In this document: one piece after another, positions 35,430 to 44,453 of the stretch
Layout: every line of letters starts with the position of its first letter
How positions within the stretch are numbered: the stretch's first letter is position 1
NCBI GenBank assembly: GCA_963737145.1
Contig: CAVTRO010000004.1
Span: forward strand, 496,001 to 560,000
Length of the DNA stretch: 64,000 nt
Direction: 5' to 3'
Source: AP-15 sp963737145
GTDB lineage: Bacteria; Pseudomonadota; Alphaproteobacteria; ATCC43930; CGMCC-115725
The notes under the pieces: generated by a model
The model's database searches: none
What the model was told of the DNA's origin: nothing
What the model saw: only the letters and a program-made list of their open reading frames with translations
Made by a program: the position numbers and the translations under genes

Positions 35430-36864
35430 TCATGCCGAGCGGGGCTGAGTGTGGCGATGACCGCTGACTTCGGCTCCGTCGAGCGGCGAAAGCCGCAAAA
35501 ATCCGAGGGCGGACAGCAACGGCAGAAGAGCTATAAAAAAGAAGGCGAGTCGAAAATCATCGACCGTCAGCACGCGCGGACCGGCGATCAGCGCCAGCAG
35601 GGCGGCGCCGACGGCAATGCCAAAGCCTCTGGCAAGCTGCTGAGCGACGCCGCCGACACTGGTGCTCTTGCTCAACACTGCGCCGGGCACGTCGGCGTAG
35701 CTGATCGTGTTGAGGCCGAGGTATTGGATGCTGCGCACGCAGCCGGACAGCAGAACGAAAAAGACGATCAGCCAGGCCGGCGTGTCGGGGCGCAAAAGGC
35801 CGCAGCCGGCGGTTACCGCCGCGGCGAGGCAGGCGGTGCCGGTGAGCAGCCGGCGGAACCCAAAGAAGCGCAGAATGGTCGCCGAAAGCGTCCGCACGAG
35901 CATCGCGCCGAGGCTCGACGAAAAGGAAAGAAGCCCGGACTGCAGTGGGCTGAAGCCAAACCCGACCTGGAACATGAGCGGCAGCAGGAACGGCAGCGCG
36001 TCGAGGCCCATACGGCAGACGCTGCCGGTAACCGTGCCGATGCGGAAAGTGCGGATGCGCAGCAGACGAAGATCGAGGATCGGATCTTCGCGGCGCCCGG
36101 CGTGCCAGCGATAGAGCAGCAGAATGGCAAAGGCAGCGGCGAAGAAGACGATCCCGAGAGGCCCAGGGATCATTGGGCGCCCGACATTCTCGATCGCCAG
36201 CTCGAGCGACGCGAGACCCGCCCCGGCGATGAAAAATCCGCGCAGATCGAACCGCGTCGGCGCCGGTGCGCGGAAATCTTCAATCAGCCACGAGGCCAGC
36301 ACCACGCCGGCGACCCCGATCGGCAGGTTGAGATAAAAGATTGCGCGCCACGAGAGATAAGTCGTGAGAAAGCCGCCGACGATCGGGCCTACGGGTCGGC
36401 CCGATCATCGCCGGGATCGTCATCCAGTTCATCGCCGAGACGAGACCCGACCGCGGGAAGCTGCGCAGCAGGATCAGGCGGCCGACGGGCGTCATCATCG
36501 CGCCGCCAAACCCCTGCACAACGCGCATCGCCAGCATCATCGGCAGGCTTGTCGATAACCCGCAGAGCGCGGATCCGATCGCAAAGATCGAAATTGCAAC
36601 GCAGAAGACGACGCGCGCGCCGAGCCGGTCGGCAATCCAGCCGCTGACCGGGATGAAGACGGCCAGGCTCAACAGATAGGTCGTGATCACCAGATTGAGG
36701 CGCAGCGGGCTTTCGCCGAGGCCTTTTGCCATATCGGGGATCGCCACCGCGATCATCGTCGCGTCGAGCCCCTCCATAAAAAAGGCGCAGCCGACCACCA
36801 GCGGGACAATAATCCTGAGGCGTGGTCTCCGCGGGGTATCGGAGAGGTGGCTTGTCTCGCTCAG
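35430..36864 (-). pseudogene. MFS drug exporter (EmrB/DHA2-like, 14-TM), frameshifted near base 36394
   Basis: The 5' part reads CAFFMEGLDATMIAVAIPDMA, VFIPVSGWIADRLGAR (motif A-like) and RVVQGFGGAMMTPVGRL (motif B), then AMIGPT, and then loses frame. The sequel VGPIVGGFLTTYLSWRAIFYLN is in the next frame and continues to the stop at 35430. Deleting one G from GGG at 36393-36395 restores about 470 residues. No ATG fits. GTG 36798 starts inside TM1, whereas CTG 36864 gives a natural N-terminus (residues SETSHLSDTPRR) nine bases after CGGAG. It is broken as read. Confidence 0.8.
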
Positions 36865-36964
36865 CCGGGGATGCTCCGTTCTTTACGGCTTTTTGCCGCT
36901 TGCGGTTGACACCTGTAGGGCGCGAGAACCATAGCCGATTGCAAACCAGCGGTGGGGCCTAAAG

Positions 36965-37507
36965 GTGGGGGATAGTGAAATAGGACCCGATCTCCTCGAG
37001 CATTGGGCCCTCCACTATCTCGGGCGGTATGCCAGCTCGGCCGAGAACCTGCGGCGGGTGCTGACGCGGCGAGTGCGCCGCCGCGCTCCCGAAGCGGTGC
37101 CGGCGGCGGCACCATTAATCGTCGCGCTCGTCGCGCGCTACCGGGAATCGGGGCTGCTCGACGATGCGGCCTACGCCGAGGCGCGGGTCGCATCACTGCA
37201 TCGCCGCGGCGAGTCGATGCGTGCGATGCGGGCCCGGCTCACGGCCAAGGGAGTGCCGGCCGCCAATGTGGCCGATGCCGTATCGGGTCTGCGGGCCGCC
37301 GCGCCCGACCCCGACCTTACGGCGGCCTGCGTCTTCGCCCGGCGGCGCCGTCTCGGGCCATTTCGGCGAGCTGCCGCGGACCCTACGCGCGAGCTCGGCG
37401 CGTTTGCGCGAGCGGGCTTCAGCCGCCGGGTGGCCGAGGCGGTGCTCGCTTGCGCCGATATCGCAGCGCTCGAGGCGCTGGCACGCGGCGAGCCCGACTG
37501 CGGTTAA
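36965..37507 (+). CDS. recX: Regulatory protein RecX
   Basis: 180 residues. The helical triplet repeats of RecX are visible: ALHYLGRYASSAENLRRVL, YRESGLLDDAAYAEARVASLHRRGES and RARLTAKGVPAANV. The C-terminal part is less conserved and Arg-rich. RecX inhibits or remodels RecA filaments. Here recA is not in the window. Its stop overlaps the stop of the convergent chimeric gene by two bases. The GTG at 36965 is the first usable start. Confidence 0.9.
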   Translation: MGDSEIGPDLLEHWALHYLGRYASSAENLRRVLTRRVRRRAPEAVPAAAPLIVALVARYRESGLLDDAAYAEARVASLHRRGESMRAMRARLTAKGVPAANVADAVSGLRAAAPDPDLTAACVFARRRRLGPFRRAAADPTRELGAFARAGFSRRVAEAVLACADIAALEALARGEPDCG

Positions 37508-37893
37508 ACCGGCTCGCGGTCACGCATCAGCCGCGCGACGGCGCGGGATTCAAAGTCACCCTGGGATTCGAGCGCGGCGATGAGACCGGGACGGTCGGCC
37601 GCCGGGCGGTTCTGGCTCAGCTTGTATTTGCCTTCGAGCCAAGTGACGGCGATGTCGAGCCCGACGATGCCCTTCAGCATCGTCTCGACATAAGCCTTGG
37701 GGAGGTCCTGCATACGCCACGCGACGGGATTGCGGGCCTCGTGACGTGCCGAGAGACGGACCAGAAACCGGCGCAGCCATTCGGCGTGCTCGACCAAATG
37801 AGCGCCGCGCCTCGCCGCGCCGTCGACATAGCGCCTCGCGGTCACCGGGACGAACAGCAGCGAGCGCCACACCGGCGGGGCAGTGGTGGTCAT
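37504..37893 (-). CDS. Chimera: first ~30 residues of a CitE/HpcH-type lyase fused in frame to the C-terminal half of a PaiB/FMN-binding regulator
   Basis: 129 residues. Residues 8-30 (PPVWRSLLFVPVTARRYVDG and following) are the N-terminus of the HpcH/HpaI-citrate lyase beta family, including the first barrel strand. From about residue 33 it becomes AEWLRRFLVRLSARHEA, KAYVETMLKGIVGLDIAVT and LEGKYKLSQNRPAADRPG, the C-terminal half of PaiB-type FMN-binding proteins. Neither half is complete: the lyase lacks its active site and PaiB lacks its N-terminal FMN half. The start overlaps the stop of the upstream CoA-transferase. That is where a CitE-type lyase gene often sits, so a deletion probably fused two genes. 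Any product is unlikely to have either activity. Confidence 0.75.
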   Translation of the reverse strand: MTTTAPPVWRSLLFVPVTARRYVDGAARRGAHLVEHAEWLRRFLVRLSARHEARNPVAWRMQDLPKAYVETMLKGIVGLDIAVTWLEGKYKLSQNRPAADRPGLIAALESQGDFESRAVARLMRDREPV

Positions 37894-39128
37894 GATTTTC
37901 CTCCGGCGAGACCGATGCTGCCTTCGCGCGCGAGCCCCTCGATCTGCGCTCGGTCGAGCCCGAGCGAACCCAGGATTTCCGCGGTGTGCTCGCCTAGCGC
38001 CGGCGCCGGGCGGCGCAGCCGGCCTGGTGTCGCAGACAGGCGGGGAATGACATTGTGCATCGGCAATCGCCCCATCTCGGCATCGGGCACGTCAACGAGG
38101 ATCTCGCGGGCGGTCACATGCGGGTCGGCCATGAACTGGTCGATGTCGTAGACCGGCGCCGCGGTGACCTCGGCGCGCTCGAAGACCTCCATGTTCTCGG
38201 CCAGAGTACGCGCCGCTATGAACTCTACGATCGGTGCCTCGCAGGCATCGGCGTTGCTGACCCGATCGCTGTTGGTGCGAAACCGCGGGTCGGTGATCAT
38301 GTCCTCACGCCCGATCGCGCGAAAGAGCCGCTCGGCCATTGCCTGGATCGAGGCGGAGATCCCGATGTATCGGCCGTCCTTGGTGCGGAACACGTTGCGC
38401 GGCGAGGTCGTCTCGGAGCGGCTGCCGGTGCGTTCGCGCACGGTCCCGGTGAGCCGGTGGATCGCCGCTTCGGTCGCGATGAACGAGAAGATTGGGTCGA
38501 GCAACGGCAGATCGATGACCTGGCCGACGCCGCCCTTCGCCTCGAGCTGGCGCAACGCGACCATCACCGCAAAGGCGCCGTAGAGCCCGGCGACCATGTC
38601 GGCGAGCGCAGTCGGCGGCAACGCCGGCTCGCGGTCGGGAAAGCCGGTGCGCGACGCGTAGCCGGACATGCTCTCGACCAAGGTGCCGAAGCCGGGCCGG
38701 TCGCGGTAGGGGCCGTCCTGACCCCAGCCGGAAACCCGCAGAATAATGAGGCGCGGGTTTTGCCGATGCAGCATCTCCGGCGCGAACCCCATCGCCTCGA
38801 GCGTCCCCGGACGGAAATTCTCGATCAGCACCTGGGCGGTCGCTACTAGGTCGAGGAACAACTCGCGTCCGCGTGCCTCGCGCAGGCTCATCGCCAGGCT
38901 CTTCTTGTTGCGCGAATACACCTTCCAATGCACGCTGACCCCGTCGGTCTGCCAGGCGCGCAGCGGATCGCCGCGTTTCGGGTCCTCGACTTTTATGACC
39001 TCGGCCCCGAAATCGGCGAACTGCAGGCTGACCATGTTGCCGGAGACCAGGCGCGACATGTCGATGACGCGCACCCCGTCGAGCGGGCAAGCCGCTCCCG
39101 GCTCAAATGATTTCTCGGGCACGCTCAT
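37890..39128 (-). CDS. Family III CoA-transferase (CaiB/BaiF)
   Basis: 412 residues, intact. DGVRVIDMSRLVSGNM, FADFGAEVIKVEDP, SRNKKSLAMSLR and IENFRPGTLEAMG form the N-terminal half. ALADMVAGLYGAFA includes the catalytic Asp near residue 175, and ALGEHTAEILGSLG is the usual tail. It moves CoA between a donor thioester and a carboxylic acid. Pairing with a lyase of the CitE family, now only a 30-residue stub next to it, suggests an ancestral two-gene catabolic module such as malyl/citramalyl-CoA cleavage (inference). Confidence 0.92.
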   Translation of the reverse strand: MSVPEKSFEPGAACPLDGVRVIDMSRLVSGNMVSLQFADFGAEVIKVEDPKRGDPLRAWQTDGVSVHWKVYSRNKKSLAMSLREARGRELFLDLVATAQVLIENFRPGTLEAMGFAPEMLHRQNPRLIILRVSGWGQDGPYRDRPGFGTLVESMSGYASRTGFPDREPALPPTALADMVAGLYGAFAVMVALRQLEAKGGVGQVIDLPLLDPIFSFIATEAAIHRLTGTVRERTGSRSETTSPRNVFRTKDGRYIGISASIQAMAERLFRAIGREDMITDPRFRTNSDRVSNADACEAPIVEFIAARTLAENMEVFERAEVTAAPVYDIDQFMADPHVTAREILVDVPDAEMGRLPMHNVIPRLSATPGRLRRPAPALGEHTAEILGSLGLDRAQIEGLAREGSIGLAGGKS

Positions 39129-39228
39129 CGGCTCGCACCTCGGCGGCAGGCTTGGGGGACACCACTCAAACTTAGCCCCGGCTGAGGAACGAAAGAAGAG
39201 CAGCGTCTAGACCCGGGCGCGAGCAAGC

Positions 39229-39315
39229 TGTCATTGCGAGCGCCGCGAAGCAATCTAGTGCCCCATGCTCGGGCCGATCGAGATTGCTTCATCGCTATGC
39301 TCCTCAGCAATGACA
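39229..39315. repeat. Dispersed inverted repeat (GTCATTGCGAG family), copy 3
   Basis: CTGTCATTGCGAGCGCCGCGAAGCAATCTAG on the left matches copies 1 and 2. The right end CGAGATTGCTTCATCGC...CAGCAATGACAC is its diverged inverse. It abuts the 3' end of the RND pump remnant. Confidence 0.7.
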
Positions 39316-39342
39316 CACCGCGCTGATCTGGTCGACGTTACC

Positions 39343-39906
39343 CTAATCGCCGGCTCGTTCGTGAATGATGACTGGGCGCATGTGATTGTTGACCCAGTCG
39401 AGCTGGAGCGGCGCGTCCGACCCGTCGGCGACCCGCCCGATATCTTGATGCGCACCGGCGCGCCATTGCGGTAGGCGATGATGACCTTGCTCAATGTCCG
39501 GGGTTGCAACAATTGGCCATTGGCGCCGATCTGGTAGGCGTGCTGCGGCCCCTGCAACGTGCCGACCGGCTGCTCGACAGTGTTGTTGGTGATCGCGGTT
39601 GCGGCGCCATCGATGCCGAGGCCACGTGCCGCCAATGCCGCCGGATTGACCTGGACCGTCGGCGCATATTTCTGCTCACCGAAAATGACTACCTGGCCGA
39701 CACCCGGCAGCATCGAAATGCGCTGCGCGATGCTGTCGTAGCGAGAACCGGGACCGCCTGCGGCTGCCGATTTGTCAGGGCCTGTCGGCAGTCCCTGCGT
39801 CCTGCGCAGTGAAAATCCGCGCCCCCAAACCAATGCCGGCAAGCACCAACAGTAGCGACGCGATTTTGATCGACCGGCGAACCCAAGATCTATGTACACT
39901 TGCCAT
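39343..39906 (-). pseudogene. Remnant of an MdtABC-like efflux operon: adaptor N-terminus fused to a mid-section of the RND pump
   Basis: From ATG 39906 it reads a membrane-fusion-protein N-terminus (RSIKIASLLLVLAGIGLGAR) as far as DAGTADRP and a stop. A further adaptor-like piece (QPQAVPVLATTA) lies in another frame. At the CGCTACGACAGC stretch (about 39740) this runs into YDSIAQRISMLPGVGQVVIFGEQ (named by its residues), a porter-domain segment of an RND pump. That continues through NNTVEQPVGTLQGPQ and RTLSKVIIAYRNGAPVRIK. A one-base loss near 39444 then shifts it (DIGRVADGSDAPLQLDWVNN) to a stop at 39343. Thousands of bases of adaptor and pump are missing, so this is a deletion scar and not a functional gene. 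Confidence 0.75.
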
Positions 39907-40112
39907 TTCGCTCTCTCGGCGTCTTAACAGCAAGCGAAAAGGCCTGGTTGCGCGGATGGCTAAAAAGCCCACCACTCGATGCAGCGTAGTTAAATTTGAT
40001 TTGATCTTGGCCGTATCCGTTCGCGTGCTGTCGCCGCTATGCCATCCCTGCCGTGGGCAAGCAAAGTCCGAAAGGCTGGACTATAACTTTTTGGGACAAG
40101 GGGAGCTGCACT

Positions 40113-40874
40113 GTGCTGGATCGTATTCTCATAACCAACGACGACGGTATCGAAGCGCCGGGTCTCAAAGTCCTTGAGCAGATTGCGGGCGAGCTCGCTC
40201 GTGAGGTTTGGGTTGTCGCGCCGGAGCACGATCAAAGCGGCGTCTCGCACGCGGTCAGTCTGCATCACCCGATCCGGATCAGCGAGCGAGGGCTGCGGCG
40301 TTACGGCATCACCGGAACCCCCGGCGACTGCGCGGTCATGGGCGCGTGCCATCTGATGCCCGAGGCGCCGCAGCTGCTGCTGTCGGGGGTTAACCGCGGC
40401 GCCAATCTCGGCCTGGAAACGGTTTTTTCGGGGACGGTCGGCGGAGCGATGACCGGGATGCTGCTCGGCATCCCATCGATTGCGCTGAGCCAGGCATGGA
40501 CTGACCGCGTGCAGGTCCGCTGGGATACCGCCGCCGCACTCGGCGCCGATGTGGTGCGCCGATTGCTCGCGATCGGCTGGAGCGCCGCGACCTGCCTCAA
40601 CATCAATTTTCCCGATTTTCCGGCAGAGAATGCCGGCCCGCTGACCCTGGCGCGCCAAGGCCCCGGGCTGATCCAGGGACTGCAGGTCGAGACCCGCACC
40701 GACCCGCGCGCCCTGACCTACCATTGGATCAGCTTTCGGCGCGGACCCCGCGACCAAGGCCCGGAGAGCGATGTCGAAGCGCTGCACGCCGGCAAGATCG
40801 TCGTGACGCCGCTGCGCTACGACCGGACTGACGAGGAAGCTTACGCGATGCTCGCGCAGGTATTGCCCCGTTAG
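40113..40874 (+). CDS. surE: 5'/3'-nucleotidase SurE
   Basis: 253 residues. LITNDDGIEAPGL is the metal-binding DD motif. VVAPEHDQSGVSHAV and GTPGDCAVMG, with LSGVNRGANLG (the Asn ligand), complete the active site. It dephosphorylates nucleoside monophosphates and is linked to survival in stationary phase. GTG 40113 is preferred. It follows a GGGGAG site, and the preceding 20 codons lack similarity. Confidence 0.95.
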   Translation: MLDRILITNDDGIEAPGLKVLEQIAGELAREVWVVAPEHDQSGVSHAVSLHHPIRISERGLRRYGITGTPGDCAVMGACHLMPEAPQLLLSGVNRGANLGLETVFSGTVGGAMTGMLLGIPSIALSQAWTDRVQVRWDTAAALGADVVRRLLAIGWSAATCLNINFPDFPAENAGPLTLARQGPGLIQGLQVETRTDPRALTYHWISFRRGPRDQGPESDVEALHAGKIVVTPLRYDRTDEEAYAMLAQVLPR

Positions 40875-40945
40875 AAGCCTGCAGCGCCCGCTGTGGGGTA
40901 GGCACAAGATGCGCTGGCTCGCCTGTTGATTACGCGAGCCCTTTG

Positions 40946-40974
40946 CCCGCCTCCGCCCTTGGGGCGGAGGCGGG
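40946..40974. terminator. Perfect GC-rich hairpin after surE, no T tract
   Basis: CCCGCCTCCGCCC pairs base for base with GGGCGGAGGCGGG around a three-base loop. It lies about 70 bases after the surE stop and before the convergent EEP gene, a good position for a bidirectional stop signal. Since no T run follows on either strand, intrinsic termination is uncertain and it may instead be another REP-like element (a GGTGTGGGGGCC tail follows). Confidence 0.5.
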
Positions 40975-41031
40975 TCGGGGTGTGGGGGCCGCAGGCTCCG
41001 ATCGGCGGCACGACCCACCTTACCTCCCGCG

Positions 41032-41931
41032 TCAGGACAGGCGCGTCTGCGCCTCTGCCGGGTTGTTCACCCCTCTCGACCGGCGCCTTGCGAAACGAGA
41101 GCGCTCCCGCCGCCATGCCGCGTGGCTATCCCAGTGCAAATTGCCGACGAGCGGCAGGTGATCGGAGGCGAGCCGGGCGAGCGGGCTGCGGTAGACGCCG
41201 ACGTCGCGGAGAACCGCCGGCCCGTCGGCATAAATCCGGTCGAGCGCCAGCATCGGCAGCCAGGACGGAAACGTGCGCTCGGCGGCGCTTGGCCCAAGCT
41301 GTCGGTCGAAGGCCCGGATGGCGCCGCTTCGGCCGCGCCACTCGTTCAAATCGCCCATCAGCAGCACCGCCTCCGCCTCGTGCCGATGTGGCGGCAAGCT
41401 CGCGAGCGCAGTCATCAGCCGGTTCGCTTGCAATCGCCGCTCCGCGGCACGCAGACCGAAATGCGTTGCGATGACGCGCAGCACCCGATCGCCGAACAAG
41501 AGATCGGCGTCGATCGCGCCGCGGGGTTCCCAGCCGCCGACAGTGAGATCGATCGAGCGGGCGTTCAGCACCGGAAAACGGGTGAGAATGGCGTTGCCGA
41601 AACGCCCACCCTGGTCACGGGCGCCGGTTCCGAGGACGACCTGACACCCGGTCGCCTCGCCGAGATAAGCCCATTGATCGGCATGACGCCCGGTGCCACG
41701 CCGGGCATCAACTTCCTGAAGGCAGGCGATGTCCGCGTCGATTTCACGCAGCACGGCAGCCACTCGCCCGGGGTCATAGCGCCGGTCGACTCCGACGCAG
41801 GTATGAATGTTGTAGGTCACGACGCGAACCGAGAGGCCGTCCGCAGAGCCGATGGATTGCGGTCGAATGCCGGCGCGGCTGTCGATTTTCGCCCGCCCGC
41901 GCGCTTGGGCGTCAAACAATGATTGAAGCAC
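41032..41931 (-). CDS. Endonuclease/exonuclease/phosphatase-family hydrolase
   Basis: 299 residues. The DNase I-like metal site is complete: VVTYNIHTCVG, ACLQEVDA, THFGLRAAERR, GDLNEWRG and the final SDHLPLVG. Bacterial proteins of this subgroup are often placed next to phospholipase D-like enzymes. No signal peptide is visible, and the first 30 residues are not conserved, so the start may be internal. The substrate (phosphodiester or phosphoester) is not determined. Confidence 0.9.
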   Translation of the reverse strand: MLQSLFDAQARGRAKIDSRAGIRPQSIGSADGLSVRVVTYNIHTCVGVDRRYDPGRVAAVLREIDADIACLQEVDARRGTGRHADQWAYLGEATGCQVVLGTGARDQGGRFGNAILTRFPVLNARSIDLTVGGWEPRGAIDADLLFGDRVLRVIATHFGLRAAERRLQANRLMTALASLPPHRHEAEAVLLMGDLNEWRGRSGAIRAFDRQLGPSAAERTFPSWLPMLALDRIYADGPAVLRDVGVYRSPLARLASDHLPLVGNLHWDSHAAWRRERSRFARRRSRGVNNPAEAQTRLS

Positions 41932-42104
41932 GGTTTTAAAGACTCGTGATCAGTGGCAACTCGGTACAAAGGATCCTCTCCGCGCGCTGGATATGGCGCG
42001 TCGCGGCGATGGCGGCGAGACGGTCGCGGTTCTATCGCAAAGCATCCGTCCAAATACAGCCCGGCGACGACCGCGCCGGAACCTACGCATGGATCTATCC
42101 CTGC

Positions 42105-43046
42105 TTACTGCCGCGCGGCGAGCCGGCGTTCGTGGACCTGGAGATGGCAAACCGCCGTCCGCAGCAAGGGTGCGTCAATTCCGCTGGCGCGGGCGTGGTG
42201 CAGCAGGTCGCCAAGAACCTGATCGCCCTCGGTCCGCGATCCGGCCTCTAGGTCGCGCCGCATCGACGCGCTGAAATTGCTGCCCCGCTCGGTCAGCATC
42301 GCGCGGCATTGTTCTCGGTGCCTCTTGCGCGGCGAGAAGCCGGAGGCGGTCGCTACCGCCTCGCATTCCGCGAGCAGCTCGAGCATCAGGCTCTCTCCCT
42401 CGTCGGCCGCCAATATGTCGCCGACAGACCCGCGCATCAGGCAGTTCATACCGGCCAGGGAGCTGATCATCACGAACTTCTCCCACATATCGAGCAAAAT
42501 GTTGTCGCTTATCGTCGCGTTGACCGGCGTTGACGCAAAGGCTCCGGCGATCGCCTCGACCCGGCGGCTAACTGCGCCCGAGCGCTCGCCGAATGCGATG
42601 CCATGCACGCGGTTGAGATGGCGAATCGTCCCCTCCGCGGTCAAGGTCGCTGCGATGTAAGCGACGCCGCCCAGGACGCGCTCGGGACCGAAAGCGGCAT
42701 CGAGCCGGTCGAGATGCCGCACGCCGTTGAGCACCGGCAATATTGACGTTCCGGGCCCGACTGCCGGCCGGATCGTTGCGATCGCTTGCTCGAGATCATA
42801 GGCCTTTACCGTCAACAGCACGGTGTCGAAAACCCCGTTGAGGGCAGCGGCGGTCGTGACCCGAACGGGCATCCGCATATCCCCCGTGGAGCTTTCGATG
42901 ACGAGCCCGCGCTCGCTGAGTGCCGCGGCCCGCGCAGGACGCACGAGAAACGTCACATCCGCATTGGCTGCTGCGAGACGGCCCCCGAAATACCCGCCAA
43001 CCGCGCCAGCCCCGAGCACCAGAAATCGCGGCGTGTCGAGGCTCAC
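42105..43046 (-). CDS. panE: Ketopantoate reductase-family protein (2-dehydropantoate 2-reductase)
   Basis: 313 residues. FLVLGAGAVGGYFGGRLA is the NADP-binding loop. TVKAYDLEQAI has the Lys, and the C-terminal domain keeps KFVMISSLAGMNCLMRG and the late helix with EGDQVLGDLLHHA. It reduces ketopantoate to pantoate in coenzyme A synthesis, though paralogues with other substrates are common. GTG 43046 lies four bases after the S41 stop; the frame's longer upstream part is a shadow of that gene. Confidence 0.87.
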   Translation of the reverse strand: MSLDTPRFLVLGAGAVGGYFGGRLAAANADVTFLVRPARAAALSERGLVIESSTGDMRMPVRVTTAAALNGVFDTVLLTVKAYDLEQAIATIRPAVGPGTSILPVLNGVRHLDRLDAAFGPERVLGGVAYIAATLTAEGTIRHLNRVHGIAFGERSGAVSRRVEAIAGAFASTPVNATISDNILLDMWEKFVMISSLAGMNCLMRGSVGDILAADEGESLMLELLAECEAVATASGFSPRKRHREQCRAMLTERGSNFSASMRRDLEAGSRTEGDQVLGDLLHHARASGIDAPLLRTAVCHLQVHERRLAARQ

Positions 43047-43050
43047 GCCC

Positions 43051-44364
43051 CTACCCCGACCGGCCGCTGACCAGCGCCAGGCCGCGCAGCACATCGGCGG
43101 CTTCGCTGAGCTGCTCGTCAGCCGCCGAGCCAATCTCGGCGCTAGCGAGCGAGGGAGCCTGCTCTTTGACAGCCGAATTCTTGCCACCCAAATCCTTGCC
43201 TCCCGCGGGCACCGGGTCGGTGTTCTTCAGCGCGCCGCGCAGATCGGCCTCGCGCCGCCTGTCTCCCTGGGAAAGTTTCGCCAGCTTCACGGGCATCACC
43301 GTGAGGTCGGGACTGAGACCCTTGCCCTGAATACTTTGGCCGCTCGGCGTCATGAACCGGGCGGTGGTGAGCCGGATGGCGCCGTTTCCCTGCAATGGGA
43401 TCAGGCTTTCGATCGAGCTCTCGCCAAAGCTCCTCGTGCCGACCAGCACCGCCCGCCGATTGTCCTGCAACCCGGCGGCAACAAGCTCCGCTTCTCTGGC
43501 CGTCCCCCCATTGATCAGCGCAACGATCGGCATCCCTTGAGCGATATCGCCGGGAGTAGCGCTGATCCGCTTCAGGCTGCCTGGTTTGCGGCCCTTGACG
43601 ACAACGATGTCGCCTTTGTCGATGAAGGCATCGGCGACCGCGACAGCCGCCTCAAAAGCGCCCCCGGCATTGTTTCGCAGATCGAGGATCAAGCCGATCA
43701 CCTTGTTGCCGGCCCGTTGCCGCAAATCCTGCACCGCATTGGTGAGCGCCGCCGCGGTCGCGGAATCGAAGCCGGCGATCCGCAGATAGAGAATATTTCC
43801 CGCCTCGAGGCGAGCGGTCACCGTCTGGAGCCTGTAGCGCTCGCGCTTGACGGTGACCTCGATCGGCCCGCGATTGTCGCGCCGCAAGGTCAGTTCGACT
43901 TTGCTGCCCGGCGGGCCCCGCAGTTTTTGCTCGGCCTCGCCGGGCGTCAGGTCGTAAGTGGGATCCTTGTCGATTGCATAGATCAAGTCTCCCGGCTTGA
44001 TCCCGGCCTGCGCCGCCGGCGAACCGTCTTGCGGCGCGATCACCTTCAACTGGCCGTTTTCGATCGTCACCACGAGACCGAGGCTTGCCTGGTCGTCATT
44101 GGCCGGCGTCTGCATCGCCCGGTACGCCGCCTCACTGATGTAGGCCGAGCGCGCGTCGAGGCCGGACAACATCCCGGCGATCGCGGCGCCGATCAGTTTT
44201 CCTTCACCAACGGGTTGGACGGCATCCTGGCGGATGCGGTCATAGGCTTCACTAAACAGGTTCAGCTGCTCGTAGCCGCCCCCCTTGTTGTTTTTGGGTT
44301 GCGCCAGGGCCGGGCCCGCCGCAAGCAATGCGCCCAAGACGAGCGCCGTCACCAGCTTCCGCAT
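43051..44364 (-). CDS. S41/CtpA-family protein lacking the catalytic Ser and Lys (probable pseudoprotease)
   Basis: 437 residues from ATG 44364. It has a signal peptide (RKLVTALVLGALLAAGPALA), a PDZ domain (GSPAAQAGIKPGDLIYAID, about 115-190) and a tail-specific protease fold (GLILDLRNNAGGAFE). In active CtpA the nucleophile lies in GGSASASE and the general-base Lys in SFGKGS. Here these read GGTAREAE and SFGESS, so Ser is Arg and Lys is Glu. The fold and length are otherwise normal and the frame is open, so a non-proteolytic binding or scaffold role is likely. A panE-like gene follows 4 bases downstream. Confidence 0.9.
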   Translation of the reverse strand: MRKLVTALVLGALLAAGPALAQPKNNKGGGYEQLNLFSEAYDRIRQDAVQPVGEGKLIGAAIAGMLSGLDARSAYISEAAYRAMQTPANDDQASLGLVVTIENGQLKVIAPQDGSPAAQAGIKPGDLIYAIDKDPTYDLTPGEAEQKLRGPPGSKVELTLRRDNRGPIEVTVKRERYRLQTVTARLEAGNILYLRIAGFDSATAAALTNAVQDLRQRAGNKVIGLILDLRNNAGGAFEAAVAVADAFIDKGDIVVVKGRKPGSLKRISATPGDIAQGMPIVALINGGTAREAELVAAGLQDNRRAVLVGTRSFGESSIESLIPLQGNGAIRLTTARFMTPSGQSIQGKGLSPDLTVMPVKLAKLSQGDRRREADLRGALKNTDPVPAGGKDLGGKNSAVKEQAPSLASAEIGSAADEQLSEAADVLRGLALVSGRSG

Positions 44365-44453
44365 CCGCTCCAATCTCCACATGAGGGGCCGCACATTAGC
44401 CCAGCCGCCAGCGGTTGTAATCCTCTCACCGATCGACGACGTTAGCGGCGCAG

